Of a DNA stretch of 64,000 bases, positions 46,866 to 55,546 are shown piece after piece; the first letter of the stretch is position 1; every line of letters starts with the position of its first letter. The DNA is from Hoylesella loescheii (lineage in GTDB: Bacteria; Bacteroidota; Bacteroidia; Bacteroidales; Bacteroidaceae): positions 89,731 to 153,730 of the forward strand of contig JADYUK010000007.1 in the NCBI GenBank assembly GCA_021531755.1, given 5' to 3'. The notes below the pieces were generated by a model. It saw only the letters and a list, made by a program, of their open reading frames with translations, was not told the DNA's origin and did no database searches. A program made the translations under genes and the position numbers.

Positions 46866-46873
46866 TAATTTTG
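46866..46873 (+). promoter_or_regulatory. Candidate -7 element for gltX
   Basis: TAATTTTG, preceded 14 bases upstream by TTTG (46848-46851), a shorter spacer than normal, in a very AT-rich segment between divergent genes. The leader would be about 140 bases. Confidence 0.45.
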
Positions 46874-47021
46874 CAGAAAATTCACAAATAAAAGCCCCAA
46901 TCATCCCGTAGTGTCTGATACTGCGCGACGATGACACATTATGTCGCGACGACATATCACCCGATGTGTATACGTATAATAACATGATGCATTACAGGGG
47001 GAAAGAGGGGGAGCAAAGCAT

Positions 47022-48551
47022 ATGAGCGAAAGAAAAGTCAGGGTGCGTTTCGCACCGTCACCAACAGGAGCGCTCCACATAGGAGGCGTCCGTACCGCAT
47101 TGTATAACTACCTCTTTGCCAAGCAGCATGGAGGCGACCTCGTTTTCCGCATTGAGGACACAGACTCTCTCCGCAAAGTGCCAGGAGCCGAGGAATATAT
47201 CATAGAGTCATTCCGCTGGCTTGGGATAAAGTTTGACGAGGGTGTCAGCTTCGGCGGCAGCCATGGCCCATACCGCCAGTCAGAGCGCAGAGAGATATAC
47301 AAGAAATATGTCAATCAGCTTCTTGATGCAGGCAAGGCATACATTGCGTTTGACACTCCTGAGGAGCTTGAGGCAAAGCGTCAGGAGACAACAAACTTCC
47401 AGTATGACGCTCACACACGCCTCTCCATGCGCAACTCCCTCACTCTTTCGTCTGATGAGGTTGACTCTCTCATAAAAGACGGCCAGCAATATGTTGTCCG
47501 CTTCAAGATTGAGCCAGGGCGCGAGGTCATTGTTGATGATATCATACGTGGTGAGGTGCGCATAAAGAGCGACATCCTCGACGACAAAGTTCTATATAAG
47601 AGCGCAGACGAATTGCCCACATATCATCTTGCAAACATTGTCGACGACCATCTCATGGAGATAACCCATGTCATACGTGGTGAGGAATGGCTTCCTTCCA
47701 CTCCTCTGCATGTACTTCTCTACGAGGCGTTCGGATGGTCAGAGACGATGCCACGTTTCGCCCATCTCCCTCTGCTCCTGAAGCCAGAGGGCAAGGGAAA
47801 GCTATCCAAGAGAGATGGCGACCGTCTTGGATTCCCAGTGTTCCCTCTTGAGTGGCACAATCCCAAGACTGGCGAGGTATCATCAGGTTACCGCGAGTCA
47901 GGTTATTTCCCAGAGGCAGTATTGAACTTCCTTGCGCTCCTCGGATGGAATCCAGGCACTGAAGAGGAGATATTCTCGCTCGACGAGCTTGTAAAGATAT
48001 TCAAGCTCGAGAAGTGTTCAAAGGCTGGTGCAAAGTTCGATTACAAGAAGTGTCAGTGGTTCAACCACGAGTACATTCTCCGCAAGTCGCCAGAGGAGAT
48101 TGCCCTCCTCTTCGCTCCTGCTGTCGCCAACAATGGTGTCGAGGAGTCAATGGAGCGCATCACAGAGGTGGTACGCATGATGAAAGACCGTATCACATTT
48201 GTCTCTGAGCTGTGGCCGCTCTGCTCGTTCTTCTTCATAGCCCCCCACACCTATGACGAGAAAACGACGAAGAAACGCTGGAAAGAATATTCTCCCCAGC
48301 AGATGCGTGAGCTGAGAAACCTTCTTTCCACACTCGATGACTTCTCGCTCGACACACAGGAGCGCACCGTTATGGCATGGATAGCAGATAAGGGCTACAA
48401 GCTCGGTGATGTCATGAACGCCTTCCGCCTATGCCTTGTAGGCGAGGGAAAGGGGCCAGGCATGTTCGACATCTCAGCCTTCCTCGGCAAGGAGGAGACA
48501 CTGAGGCGTATCGACGCTGCCATAGAGAGTTTGCCATCAGGAGAGAAGTAA
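47022..48551 (+). CDS. gltX: Glutamate-tRNA ligase
   Basis: 509 residues, class I synthetase. HIGH-type motif GALHIGG in [41 protein letters not shown], and KMSKS-type KLSKRDGD. C-terminal anticodon-binding helical domain from about 340. It charges tRNA-Glu; whether it also charges tRNA-Gln cannot be decided here. waaA follows after 153 bases. Confidence 0.96.
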   Translation: MSERKVRVRFAPSPTGALHIGGVRTALYNYLFAKQHGGDLVFRIEDTDSLRKVPGAEEYIIESFRWLGIKFDEGVSFGGSHGPYRQSERREIYKKYVNQLLDAGKAYIAFDTPEELEAKRQETTNFQYDAHTRLSMRNSLTLSSDEVDSLIKDGQQYVVRFKIEPGREVIVDDIIRGEVRIKSDILDDKVLYKSADELPTYHLANIVDDHLMEITHVIRGEEWLPSTPLHVLLYEAFGWSETMPRFAHLPLLLKPEGKGKLSKRDGDRLGFPVFPLEWHNPKTGEVSSGYRESGYFPEAVLNFLALLGWNPGTEEEIFSLDELVKIFKLEKCSKAGAKFDYKKCQWFNHEYILRKSPEEIALLFAPAVANNGVEESMERITEVVRMMKDRITFVSELWPLCSFFFIAPHTYDEKTTKKRWKEYSPQQMRELRNLLSTLDDFSLDTQERTVMAWIADKGYKLGDVMNAFRLCLVGEGKGPGMFDISAFLGKEETLRRIDAAIESLPSGEK

Positions 48552-48704
48552 AAAGGGTATTCCGGTTTATTATTCCCATCAGGAAGCCGGACAAAGACAA
48601 GCAGGCTTTTGGGGGATGACGAATTATCCTCTTCCACCCACTGAAAGAGGAGCAAAGCCCTTATCCCCAGAATACACTAATAGGCCTAACGGTCAGAACA
48701 GCAG

Positions 48705-49946
48705 ATGTATAACATAGCAATATCACTTTACCTTGTCGGTGTGGCCATCCTCAGTCTTTTCGACGAGAAAGTTCGCAAGATGTGGCGTGGCGAGCGTCAC
48801 TCACTGCATGATATTAAGGCAAAGCTTGAGCCTGGGGCACAGTATGTATGGGTACATGCCGCATCGCTCGGTGAGTTTGAGCAAGGCCGTCCTATCATGG
48901 AGCGCATACGGCGTGAGTATCCAGACTATAAGATACTGCTCACATTCTTCTCACCTTCAGGATATGAGGTGAGAAAGAATTATAATGGTGCGGATATCGT
49001 GTGCTATCTGCCTCTCGACACTCCACGCAATGCACGCCGCTTCCTAAGGACAATACGTCCAGTTTGCGCTTTGTTCATTAAGTACGAGTTCTGGTACAAC
49101 TATCTCCATATCCTTCGCCATCGAGGCATCCCTGTATACAGCATCTCGAGTATATTCCGTCCTGGTCAGGTCTTCTTCCGCTGGTACGGTCGTGCCTATG
49201 CCGACGTGCTAAGATGCTTCACCCACTTCTTCGTACAGAACGAGACGAGCCGCCAGCTACTTGCTGACGAGTTGGGGCTCACTAATGTCACGATAACAGG
49301 CGACACACGTTTCGACCGTGTGCTTGAGATAGCCCATGAGGCCCGGGAGCTCCCGCTGGTAGAAACTTTCTGTGACGGGCACAGGACATTTGTGGCAGGA
49401 AGCTCATGGCAGCCCGACGAGGAGATTTTCATCCCCTATATGGGGCAGCATAAAGACTGGAAACTCATCATAGCCCCTCACGTAATAGGCGAAGACCACC
49501 TAAAACAAATAGAACGGCTCGCAAGAGAAAACGGAAGAACCCCGATACGCTATTCAATGCTCGCAGAGGCTGATGCAAGAGACGAGGCTAAACATGCCGA
49601 CACTCTCATCATAGACTGTTTCGGACTTCTCTCAGCCATATACCGATATGCAGATATAACATATGTTGGTGGAGGATTCGGTGTTGGCATACATAACCTG
49701 CTCGAAGCAGCTGTATGGCACAAGCCTGTGATTTTCGGCCCTAACAACGATAGATTCCAGGAAGCTGCCGACCTTAAGGCGTGTGGTGGCGGAGTAGAGA
49801 TTACAGACAATGTCACTTTCTCACAATGCATGGACAAATTCATATCCGACGAAAACGAGCTAGATAAAGCATCGCAAGAGGCTGGGGCATACGTCAAGAT
49901 GAAATCAGGAGCGACAGAGAAGATTCTTAAAGCACTGAAATTGTAG
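48705..49946 (+). CDS. waaA: 3-deoxy-D-manno-octulosonic acid (Kdo) transferase
   Basis: 413 residues, GT30 family. One N-terminal membrane anchor (IAISLYLVGVAILSLF), then YVWVHAASLGEFEQGRPI with the catalytic Glu of the family, LTFFSPSGYE, FIKYEFWYNYL, SSIFRPGQ, GDTRFDRV, and the C-terminal donor-binding half (TYVGGGFGVGIHNLLEAAVWHKPVIFGPN). It adds Kdo to lipid A precursors at the inner face of the inner membrane. A strong hairpin follows. Confidence 0.94.
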   Translation: MYNIAISLYLVGVAILSLFDEKVRKMWRGERHSLHDIKAKLEPGAQYVWVHAASLGEFEQGRPIMERIRREYPDYKILLTFFSPSGYEVRKNYNGADIVCYLPLDTPRNARRFLRTIRPVCALFIKYEFWYNYLHILRHRGIPVYSISSIFRPGQVFFRWYGRAYADVLRCFTHFFVQNETSRQLLADELGLTNVTITGDTRFDRVLEIAHEARELPLVETFCDGHRTFVAGSSWQPDEEIFIPYMGQHKDWKLIIAPHVIGEDHLKQIERLARENGRTPIRYSMLAEADARDEAKHADTLIIDCFGLLSAIYRYADITYVGGGFGVGIHNLLEAAVWHKPVIFGPNNDRFQEAADLKACGGGVEITDNVTFSQCMDKFISDENELDKASQEAGAYVKMKSGATEKILKALKL

Positions 49947-49982
49947 AGGTGATTGTATCACCATAGCTGAACAACAAACTAG

Positions 49983-50027
49983 GACGGGGCAATCATCATA
50001 TATACACAACATGATGATTGGTCCGTC
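49983..50027 (+). terminator. waaA terminator
   Basis: GACGGGGCAATCATCAT (49983-49999) and ATGATGATTGGTCCGTC (50011-50027) pair over 17 positions with two mismatches, followed by TTGCTTAT. Confidence 0.75.
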
Positions 50028-50139
50028 TTGCTTATACATACGACATTATATGCAACGATATGCCACATGATATCGCAAGATACATCTCCCATGGCATATC
50101 TCCCATGACAAACAGGAAATAGACAAAACAATATATCAC

Positions 50140-50889
50140 ATGACAAATATCTGGATTAGCGCAGCAGGTCTTTGTGGCGCAACACTATTAGGCTCACTGT
50201 TAGGCTTCATGCTTAAGGAAGTGCCTCACAAATGGAACGATACCATTCTCGGATATTGTGCAGGAATAATGCTTGCAGCCTCAACTCTCGGGCTGATAGT
50301 GCCCGCATTCGAGATGACAGACATATGGTGGATTGTGGTTCTTGGTGTCATGTTCGGTGCCTTTTTCCTTAACATCCTCGACCTCATCACTCCACACATG
50401 CACAGCATCACCGGCCTTGACGCAGAGGAGCACAGGAACAACAAGAAACTTAACAAAATACTTCTTTTTGTCATGGCCATAGCCATACACAAGCTTCCAG
50501 AGGGTATTGCAGCTGGTGTCAGTCTGATGCCAGGAGACAACGGCAATGCTGACTGGACTGTATCGTTCGGCATAGCCCTTCAGAATATCCCCGAAGGAAT
50601 GGTAATAATCGCTCCGTTACTGTTGGCTGGTATAAGCCGTTTGCGCACACTGCTGATATCTCTCATCATAGGCCTCCTTGAGATTATCGGTGTATGGATA
50701 GGATACGGTTTAGGCAGCATATCCATCGCGATGCTCCCAGTCATGCTTGGTTTTGCCGGCGGAGCTATGCTCTACGTGACAAGCGACGAGATGATTCCTG
50801 AGACCCACACACATGGATACCAGAAACAGGCCACCTATGCTCTGCTATTAGGTTTCATGACATTGTTGCTCTTAGAACGCAGCTGGTAG
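50140..50889 (+). CDS. ZIP-family metal transporter
   Basis: 249 residues with about eight membrane helices. The paired metal-binding motifs of ZIP helices 4 and 5 are present: HKLPEGIAAGVSL and QNIPEGMVIIAPLL. A His-containing loop (PHMHSITGLDAEEHRNN) lies between helices 3 and 4. The family takes up zinc or other divalent metals; specificity is unknown. No promoter is obvious; vsr starts 42 bases downstream and may be cotranscribed. Confidence 0.92.
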   Translation: MTNIWISAAGLCGATLLGSLLGFMLKEVPHKWNDTILGYCAGIMLAASTLGLIVPAFEMTDIWWIVVLGVMFGAFFLNILDLITPHMHSITGLDAEEHRNNKKLNKILLFVMAIAIHKLPEGIAAGVSLMPGDNGNADWTVSFGIALQNIPEGMVIIAPLLLAGISRLRTLLISLIIGLLEIIGVWIGYGLGSISIAMLPVMLGFAGGAMLYVTSDEMIPETHTHGYQKQATYALLLGFMTLLLLERSW

Positions 50890-50931
50890 CCATGTAGCCA
50901 TCCCTGTATAATACCATATCTACTAACCACG

Positions 50932-51465
50932 ATGGACAAGCTATCTAAATCCCAACGTCATAAATGCATGTCAGCAATACGCAGCAAGGACACAAAGCCA
51001 GAACTGCTTGTACGTCGGTTTCTCTTCGGGCGTGGATTCCGTTACAGGCTATGCCATCCGCGCCTGCCTGGCCATCCAGATATCGTCATGCGCAAGTATC
51101 GCACTGTGATTTTCATCAACGGCTGCTTCTGGCATGGCCATGAGAATTGCGGGCTGTTCCGCATGCCAAAAACAAACACAGAGTTCTGGAAGGCTAAGAT
51201 TGAGCGTAACAGGGAGCGTGACAAAAACATCATCAAACGTCTGGCTGAGATGCGATGGCACAGTATAACGATATGGGAGTGTCAGCTTAGGCCTTCCGTA
51301 AGGCAGCAGACTTTTGAGTCATTAGAGTACACGCTATCCTGTATATATCTTGCAGACCATGCCCATAAGCGCTACACCATGCCTGAGGGCGAAATCATGA
51401 TGGCAGCTGAGGACAATCCCCAATTCCTATCACACGAACGAAATATCAATGACGATATAATGTAA
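50932..51465 (+). CDS. vsr: Very short patch repair (Vsr) endonuclease
   Basis: 177 residues. Follows E. coli Vsr through SKSQRHKCMSAIRSKDTKPE, PGHPDIV (catalytic Asp), IFINGCFWHGHENC (catalytic and zinc-site His/Cys), TEFWKAKIERN, and ITIWECQLRP. Vsr nicks next to T:G mismatches left by deamination of 5-methylcytosine and is normally linked to a Dcm-type methylase. No methylase gene is in this window, so this copy is orphaned locally. The C-terminal 30 residues (after ADHAHKRYTMPEGEI) extend beyond the family core. It ends at a strong bidirectional terminator. Confidence 0.93.
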   Translation: MDKLSKSQRHKCMSAIRSKDTKPELLVRRFLFGRGFRYRLCHPRLPGHPDIVMRKYRTVIFINGCFWHGHENCGLFRMPKTNTEFWKAKIERNRERDKNIIKRLAEMRWHSITIWECQLRPSVRQQTFESLEYTLSCIYLADHAHKRYTMPEGEIMMAAEDNPQFLSHERNINDDIM

Positions 51466-51515
51466 GATGAGCTATTGGTTTCAGCGCATCACTCAATGAA
51501 TCTCAAAATACACCA

Positions 51516-51560
51516 ATAATTTAGCCGCCAAGAATTCTGTTCTCTTGGCGGCTAAATTAT
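51516..51560. terminator. Bidirectional terminator with perfect 18-bp stem
   Basis: ATAATTTAGCCGCCAAGA (51516-51533) and TCTTGGCGGCTAAATTAT (51543-51560) are exactly complementary with a 9-base loop; AT ends give U-rich tails on both strands. It lies between the convergent vsr and Rpn-type genes. Confidence 0.9.
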
Positions 51561-51568
51561 ATGCAGTT

Positions 51569-52606
51569 TTAGAGTTTATGTATTTCGTCTTCGCTCAGTT
51601 TTGTTATAGCTGCTATCTCTTCAATACTCATACCATTCTTTTTCATTATCTTAGCCGAAGAAATTATAATATCATCCTTATTGGCTAACTGCTTATCCTG
51701 CTCAGCTATTTGCTTATCCTGCTCAGCTATTTGCTTGTCCTGCTCAGCTATTTGCTTGTCCTGCTCAGCTATTTGCTTTCCTTGGTCCGCTATTTGCTTT
51801 CCTTGGTCCGCTATTTGCTTGTCCTGCTCTTTAATAAGTTTATCACGCTGCATTATTGCAGTGTCGCGATTCTCAATGGCAAGGAAATACTCGTCTTCCA
51901 CATTCATATCCTGTCGCAGTTTGGCATCGGCAGCAGCAGCAAGAAGACGGTGGATGATATGCATCATCTCAGCATCATCAGCAAACTCATTCTCGTCGAT
52001 ATTCATCACCTGACGGTTATGGCTGTCCTTGCGTGTCTGGTCGAACACGCTCAACACCTCCTCAAGGCGGTTGTTCACATTTCCGTGCAGACGGGGTATC
52101 TGGACTATTATGCTGTCATGGACAAGACTCTCGATGAAAGGATCCGGGAGGCCCTTTGTCACCTCCCTCCCATCATAGTCGTATGACTTGTGGCTGACAT
52201 AAAGGACAGGCTCCTCAATATCCCCCACCTTATGCCCCAAGAGATAAACCGTAACCATAGGGATTCCATAGCCCATGGGGTTGTCATCCTTCAGCATATT
52301 CTCGGGATTGGCATACTGGGCCCCAAGGTATTGCCTGAAGCGTAGCGTCTCTGTCTCCAGCCACGTCTTCTGCAATTCTATCAGTACGAGATGCGTACTC
52401 CCGTCTGCCTCCCTGACCTTTGCCCCAAAGTCAATGCGGAACATGGAGATCTTGTCTCTGCGTCCATTGGTGTACTCATGTTTCCTCACCTCTGCCTCAA
52501 CGACGTCTTTCTTCAAGAGGGCAGACAGGAGAGTCTTCACAATGCGCTCGTCTTCCATAAGATATTTGAAGACGATGTCATATATCGGATTGGCTATGTG
52601 CAGCAT
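51569..52606 (-). CDS. Rpn/PDDEXK-type nuclease ('putative transposase' family) with heptad-repeat tail
   Basis: 345 residues. The N-terminal 230 residues match the PD-(D/E)XK family related to Rpn and the YhgA-type 'transposases': ANPIYDIVFKYLMEDERIVKTLLSALL, the catalytic core around FRIDFGAKV and LVLIELQKTWL, then FRQYLGAQY and GYGIPMVTVYLLGH. Rpn proteins are DNA endonucleases that promote RecA-independent recombination in E. coli. The tail is a run of seven heptads of the form EQDKQIA/DQGKQIA, a perfect coiled coil, encoded by 21-bp repeats, followed by IEEIAAITKLSEDEI. No transposon ends flank it; a consensus promoter precedes it. Confidence 0.88.
   Translation of the reverse strand: MLHIANPIYDIVFKYLMEDERIVKTLLSALLKKDVVEAEVRKHEYTNGRRDKISMFRIDFGAKVREADGSTHLVLIELQKTWLETETLRFRQYLGAQYANPENMLKDDNPMGYGIPMVTVYLLGHKVGDIEEPVLYVSHKSYDYDGREVTKGLPDPFIESLVHDSIIVQIPRLHGNVNNRLEEVLSVFDQTRKDSHNRQVMNIDENEFADDAEMMHIIHRLLAAAADAKLRQDMNVEDEYFLAIENRDTAIMQRDKLIKEQDKQIADQGKQIADQGKQIAEQDKQIAEQDKQIAEQDKQIAEQDKQLANKDDIIISSAKIMKKNGMSIEEIAAITKLSEDEIHKL
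51683..51839. repeat. In-frame 21-bp tandem repeat within the Rpn-type gene
   Basis: About 7.5 copies of a 21-bp unit (ctgctcagctatttgcttg on the plus strand; two copies read cttggtccgctatttgcttt) encode the heptads. Copies are nearly identical, so copy number is likely to vary by slippage without breaking the frame. Confidence 0.9.
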
Positions 52607-52649
52607 ATCTTGTCCTTTCGCTATATTGATATATTCTTTATTATGCTTG

Positions 52650-52681
52650 CAAATATACTAAGAAAACTTCACTTTTCCAAA
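52650..52681 (-). promoter_or_regulatory. Promoter of the Rpn-type gene
   Basis: On the minus strand TTTG (complement of 52678-52681), 20 bases, TATATTTG (complement of 52650-52657), 43 bases before the ATG. Confidence 0.75.
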
Positions 52682-52728
52682 CATTTGGTTTTAAAAAGAA
52701 TAAAAAGCAAAAGTCCGTATACATAAAT

Positions 52729-52752
52729 GGTGGCGGCATCACTGCCGCCACC
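52729..52752 (-). terminator. Terminator of the Sus-like operon
   Basis: GGTGGCGGCA (52729-52738) and TGCCGCCACC (52743-52752) form a perfect 10-bp stem with a 4-base loop, 57 bases beyond the last Sus-like gene. T-rich but not pure T sequence follows on the minus strand. Confidence 0.75.
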
Positions 52753-52809
52753 AAAAGAAGGGAATATTAGAATTTTCTTGCGATGATATGAAATCATCTC
52801 ATGCAGGTA

Positions 52810-54228
52810 TTATTTCTTTGTCAGCACGACTCTGTTCTTACCCTCACAGCTGAGATACAGTTTAATCTCATATGCACCCTCTCCTGCTGGAGTCTCAAGA
52901 TCCTTTCCACCATTCTGCGAGAGGTTGTCGTAAGCTGCAGGATTGCCGTTAGCGCCACCCCAAGAGACACTCCAGTCGTCGTTCATGGCGAACTTGAAGC
53001 CGTCCTTGAGATCTGTGGTAAGCTCCCAGCAGCCCTCTGCCTGGTTGTATGTCATGTGCTGAGCAGCGTCGTTGACAGTCCAGCCGTTGTGGTTGCCTAC
53101 ACATGTGATGGACTTAACCTCAGTCATCTGTGCAGTGTTGGTAGCGAGGTCAACCTTCATCTCATAGAATCCGTTGAGGCTTGGGAAGTTTGAATTGCCC
53201 TGGTCAGAGAATGTGAAGCTGTTACCACCGAGGTCATCAACCATCTCCCAGTCGCCAACCCAGTCATCTGCATTTGGCTTGAACTTATACTCGCCGTCCA
53301 TCCAGCAGTAGCCTGTGTAGAGGCCCTCACCATTGTTAGACAGTGGGTTGATACCACTCCAGCCAGTGTTGTTGCCAATCTCGTAGATGAAGTCAGCGAA
53401 GCTTATCTTCTCGATGAGATATGTGCCGTCCATCACGTTGAGAGTGATCTTCATGTACTTGGCGTCACCGTTGACAGAAATCATGAACGAGCCATCGTCA
53501 GAGAGGTCTGTACGACGTGTGAAGTAACCTGTCTCACCGATGAGGTTCTTGCCGTTACCCTCACGAGCGCCGAAGACGTTAGGCCACTCGCCAGTCTCAA
53601 CAGTCTTGTCGTCAGCGAAAGCGAACCATGTGTCGCCGTCAGCCACAGGAACAGTGATAGTAAAGATCGGGTCGTCGTACACACTCTTGCTGTCATCATG
53701 CTTGAATGGGAGCGTTGTACATGTAGGACTCCACTCAGAAGGAGCACCGATGAGATACATGTGAGGATAAATCTCCGGAGCGTCAAGCACAGCCTTCACA
53801 AGGAACTCGCCAGATGTGGCAGTCTTGATTGCTGTTGTGCCATTAGATATCCACTGCTCAACAGTAGATGTGATGTCACGCTGTGTAGGAGCCTTGCCGT
53901 AAGTTGACTCGATGTAAGTCTTCAGAGTCTCTGTAGGTATAGTACCGTCAGCACCGATTTCCATAGAAGTTGTGCCGAGGTTGAGCTTGTAAATCACTGT
54001 GCTGTACTCCTCAGAAGAGGCAGTAGGAGCAGTGATGTTACAAACCTGTACATTTGCTGGCAGCTCATTGGCGAAGTCAATCAGACCCACCTCGCTGACA
54101 CTGCCGTTACCGAAGGTCACAGTCTCAGGCTGCGGATTCTGCTGTGGAGCTGCCCAATCGGTGTAATCCTCTGTGCAGGCTACCATAGTGGTAGCGAGCA
54201 ACAGGGCGGAAAATATTTTCTTAAACAT
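52810..54228 (-). CDS. SusF/SusE-like surface glycan-binding lipoprotein
   Basis: 472 residues. Lipobox VAC followed by TEDYTD, an acidic surface-export type signal, so probably on the cell surface. An N-terminal SusE-like Ig domain (about 20-170) is followed by repeated carbohydrate-binding modules with conserved W/G pairs (YLIGAPSEWSPT, NNTGWSGINPLSN, VGNHNGWTVND), ending KNRVVLTKK. In the starch system SusF binds polysaccharide at the surface. It is the last gene of the four-gene operon, 25 bases after SusE. Confidence 0.85.
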   Translation of the reverse strand: MFKKIFSALLLATTMVACTEDYTDWAAPQQNPQPETVTFGNGSVSEVGLIDFANELPANVQVCNITAPTASSEEYSTVIYKLNLGTTSMEIGADGTIPTETLKTYIESTYGKAPTQRDITSTVEQWISNGTTAIKTATSGEFLVKAVLDAPEIYPHMYLIGAPSEWSPTCTTLPFKHDDSKSVYDDPIFTITVPVADGDTWFAFADDKTVETGEWPNVFGAREGNGKNLIGETGYFTRRTDLSDDGSFMISVNGDAKYMKITLNVMDGTYLIEKISFADFIYEIGNNTGWSGINPLSNNGEGLYTGYCWMDGEYKFKPNADDWVGDWEMVDDLGGNSFTFSDQGNSNFPSLNGFYEMKVDLATNTAQMTEVKSITCVGNHNGWTVNDAAQHMTYNQAEGCWELTTDLKDGFKFAMNDDWSVSWGGANGNPAAYDNLSQNGGKDLETPAGEGAYEIKLYLSCEGKNRVVLTKK

Positions 54229-54253
54229 AATAATTACTATCTAATTGGTTATT

Positions 54254-55525
54254 TTATTGAAGAACCTGAATGCTGAATGCCTTTGTGATGTCATTGAACG
54301 AGATAACATACTTGAATCCGACAGGGAGGCCGAGGTTAGCACCGCTGCCTGCGATACCAGAAGCTGAATATGTACCGTCGCTTGGACCGAAGCCGAGCCA
54401 GTCGTCATCTGTACGGAACTTGAACTCGCAGTTGCCGCGCTCTGAAGCAGTCTCAGCAGTAGCGTCAAGGACGAGATACCAAGCGTGGTTCTCAACACCC
54501 TCCGTGTTGTAAGGAAGCATTTCTGTCTTGTCCCATCCGTTGAATGAGCCAGAGAGTGCAACAGAGCCGTAAGTCTTCACGTCACCCTCATACTTGGTCA
54601 TAGTGGCGGTGTTGTCTGCTGTGTTCATTGTGACAGTCCAGTATCCGTCTTCTGGAGCAACGATGTGTCCACCGTCAGCGCCTTTGTTACGGAAGACGAT
54701 AGTACCCTTAGAGCCGTCACCCTTACCTGTCATGCCGAGGTCCCAGTTGAATGAAGCAGGCTGAATCTTGAATCCTGCTGTGCTTGACTCGTTGCCGCCT
54801 GGATTGTCATAGTCGCCAGTGATGAAGTAGTTGGTGTACTCTATTTCACCCGTACCGGTCTTCTTGTCATACTCGTAGCCAGCCTTGAGGAACATAGGCA
54901 GTGCAGTAGCGCCGATGTCAGAGCCCCACTTGGCGCCGAACATGTTACCAACGAGGTACCACATGATGACAGGAGCATCCTTCAACTCTACATAGTAAGG
55001 AACAACGGTCATCGAAACGACATTAGAGATGATAGGGAAATACTCGTTGGCTCCTGCGTCCTTGACAGCAGAGCGTACGCGATATGATACAGTCTGTGTA
55101 GCAGGAACAGCACCGTCCACATACTTCTTCAGTTTCTGCAGGGCTGTAGCGAGCGTTGCAGCAGGCACATTGTATGAGCAGAGCGATGTTGTCTCGTCGA
55201 GAGCGATGTAGTCTGCGCCCTCGTTTCCGCCCTCTTCTGCATTGTCGTCATATTTCTTAGTGAAAGAGCCGTCGGCAGATAGTTCGATAGTGTATGTAGC
55301 TACTACGGCAGCGTTGCCAGTAGTATATTCAGTAGGCTGTGACCATGAGAGCTCTATGCCTTTAGATTGTGCGAGGTCAACGGCAGCATCTCCTACAGCA
55401 GGATTGTTGAGCACGAATGTTGTGGGCTGTGTCAGCGTAGGATTGCTGTCACGGTCATCCGAGCATGAAGTCAATGCGAGTGCGCCAGCAAGAAGCATTG
55501 TCGCATAGGAAAATATCTTTTTCAT
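54254..55525 (-). CDS. SusE-like outer-membrane lipoprotein
   Basis: 423 residues. Lipobox TSC followed by SDDRD, an acidic surface-export signal. N-terminal SusE domain (NPAVGDAAVDLAQSKGIELSWSQP, a fibronectin-like fold), then C-terminal binding modules (YLVGNMFGAKWGSDIGATALPMF, LSGSFNGWDKTEMLPY). It binds the glycan cooperatively with SusD. It starts 21 bases downstream of the susD-like gene. Confidence 0.87.
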   Translation of the reverse strand: MKKIFSYATMLLAGALALTSCSDDRDSNPTLTQPTTFVLNNPAVGDAAVDLAQSKGIELSWSQPTEYTTGNAAVVATYTIELSADGSFTKKYDDNAEEGGNEGADYIALDETTSLCSYNVPAATLATALQKLKKYVDGAVPATQTVSYRVRSAVKDAGANEYFPIISNVVSMTVVPYYVELKDAPVIMWYLVGNMFGAKWGSDIGATALPMFLKAGYEYDKKTGTGEIEYTNYFITGDYDNPGGNESSTAGFKIQPASFNWDLGMTGKGDGSKGTIVFRNKGADGGHIVAPEDGYWTVTMNTADNTATMTKYEGDVKTYGSVALSGSFNGWDKTEMLPYNTEGVENHAWYLVLDATAETASERGNCEFKFRTDDDWLGFGPSDGTYSASGIAGSGANLGLPVGFKYVISFNDITKAFSIQVLQ

Positions 55526-55546
55526 ATATCTGTTGTTTCCTTTTTA

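Noticed and set aside
51569..52606. Active transposon
   Set aside because: Although the family is often labelled 'putative transposase', no terminal inverted repeats or target duplications flank the gene, and it has its own chromosomal promoter and shared terminator.
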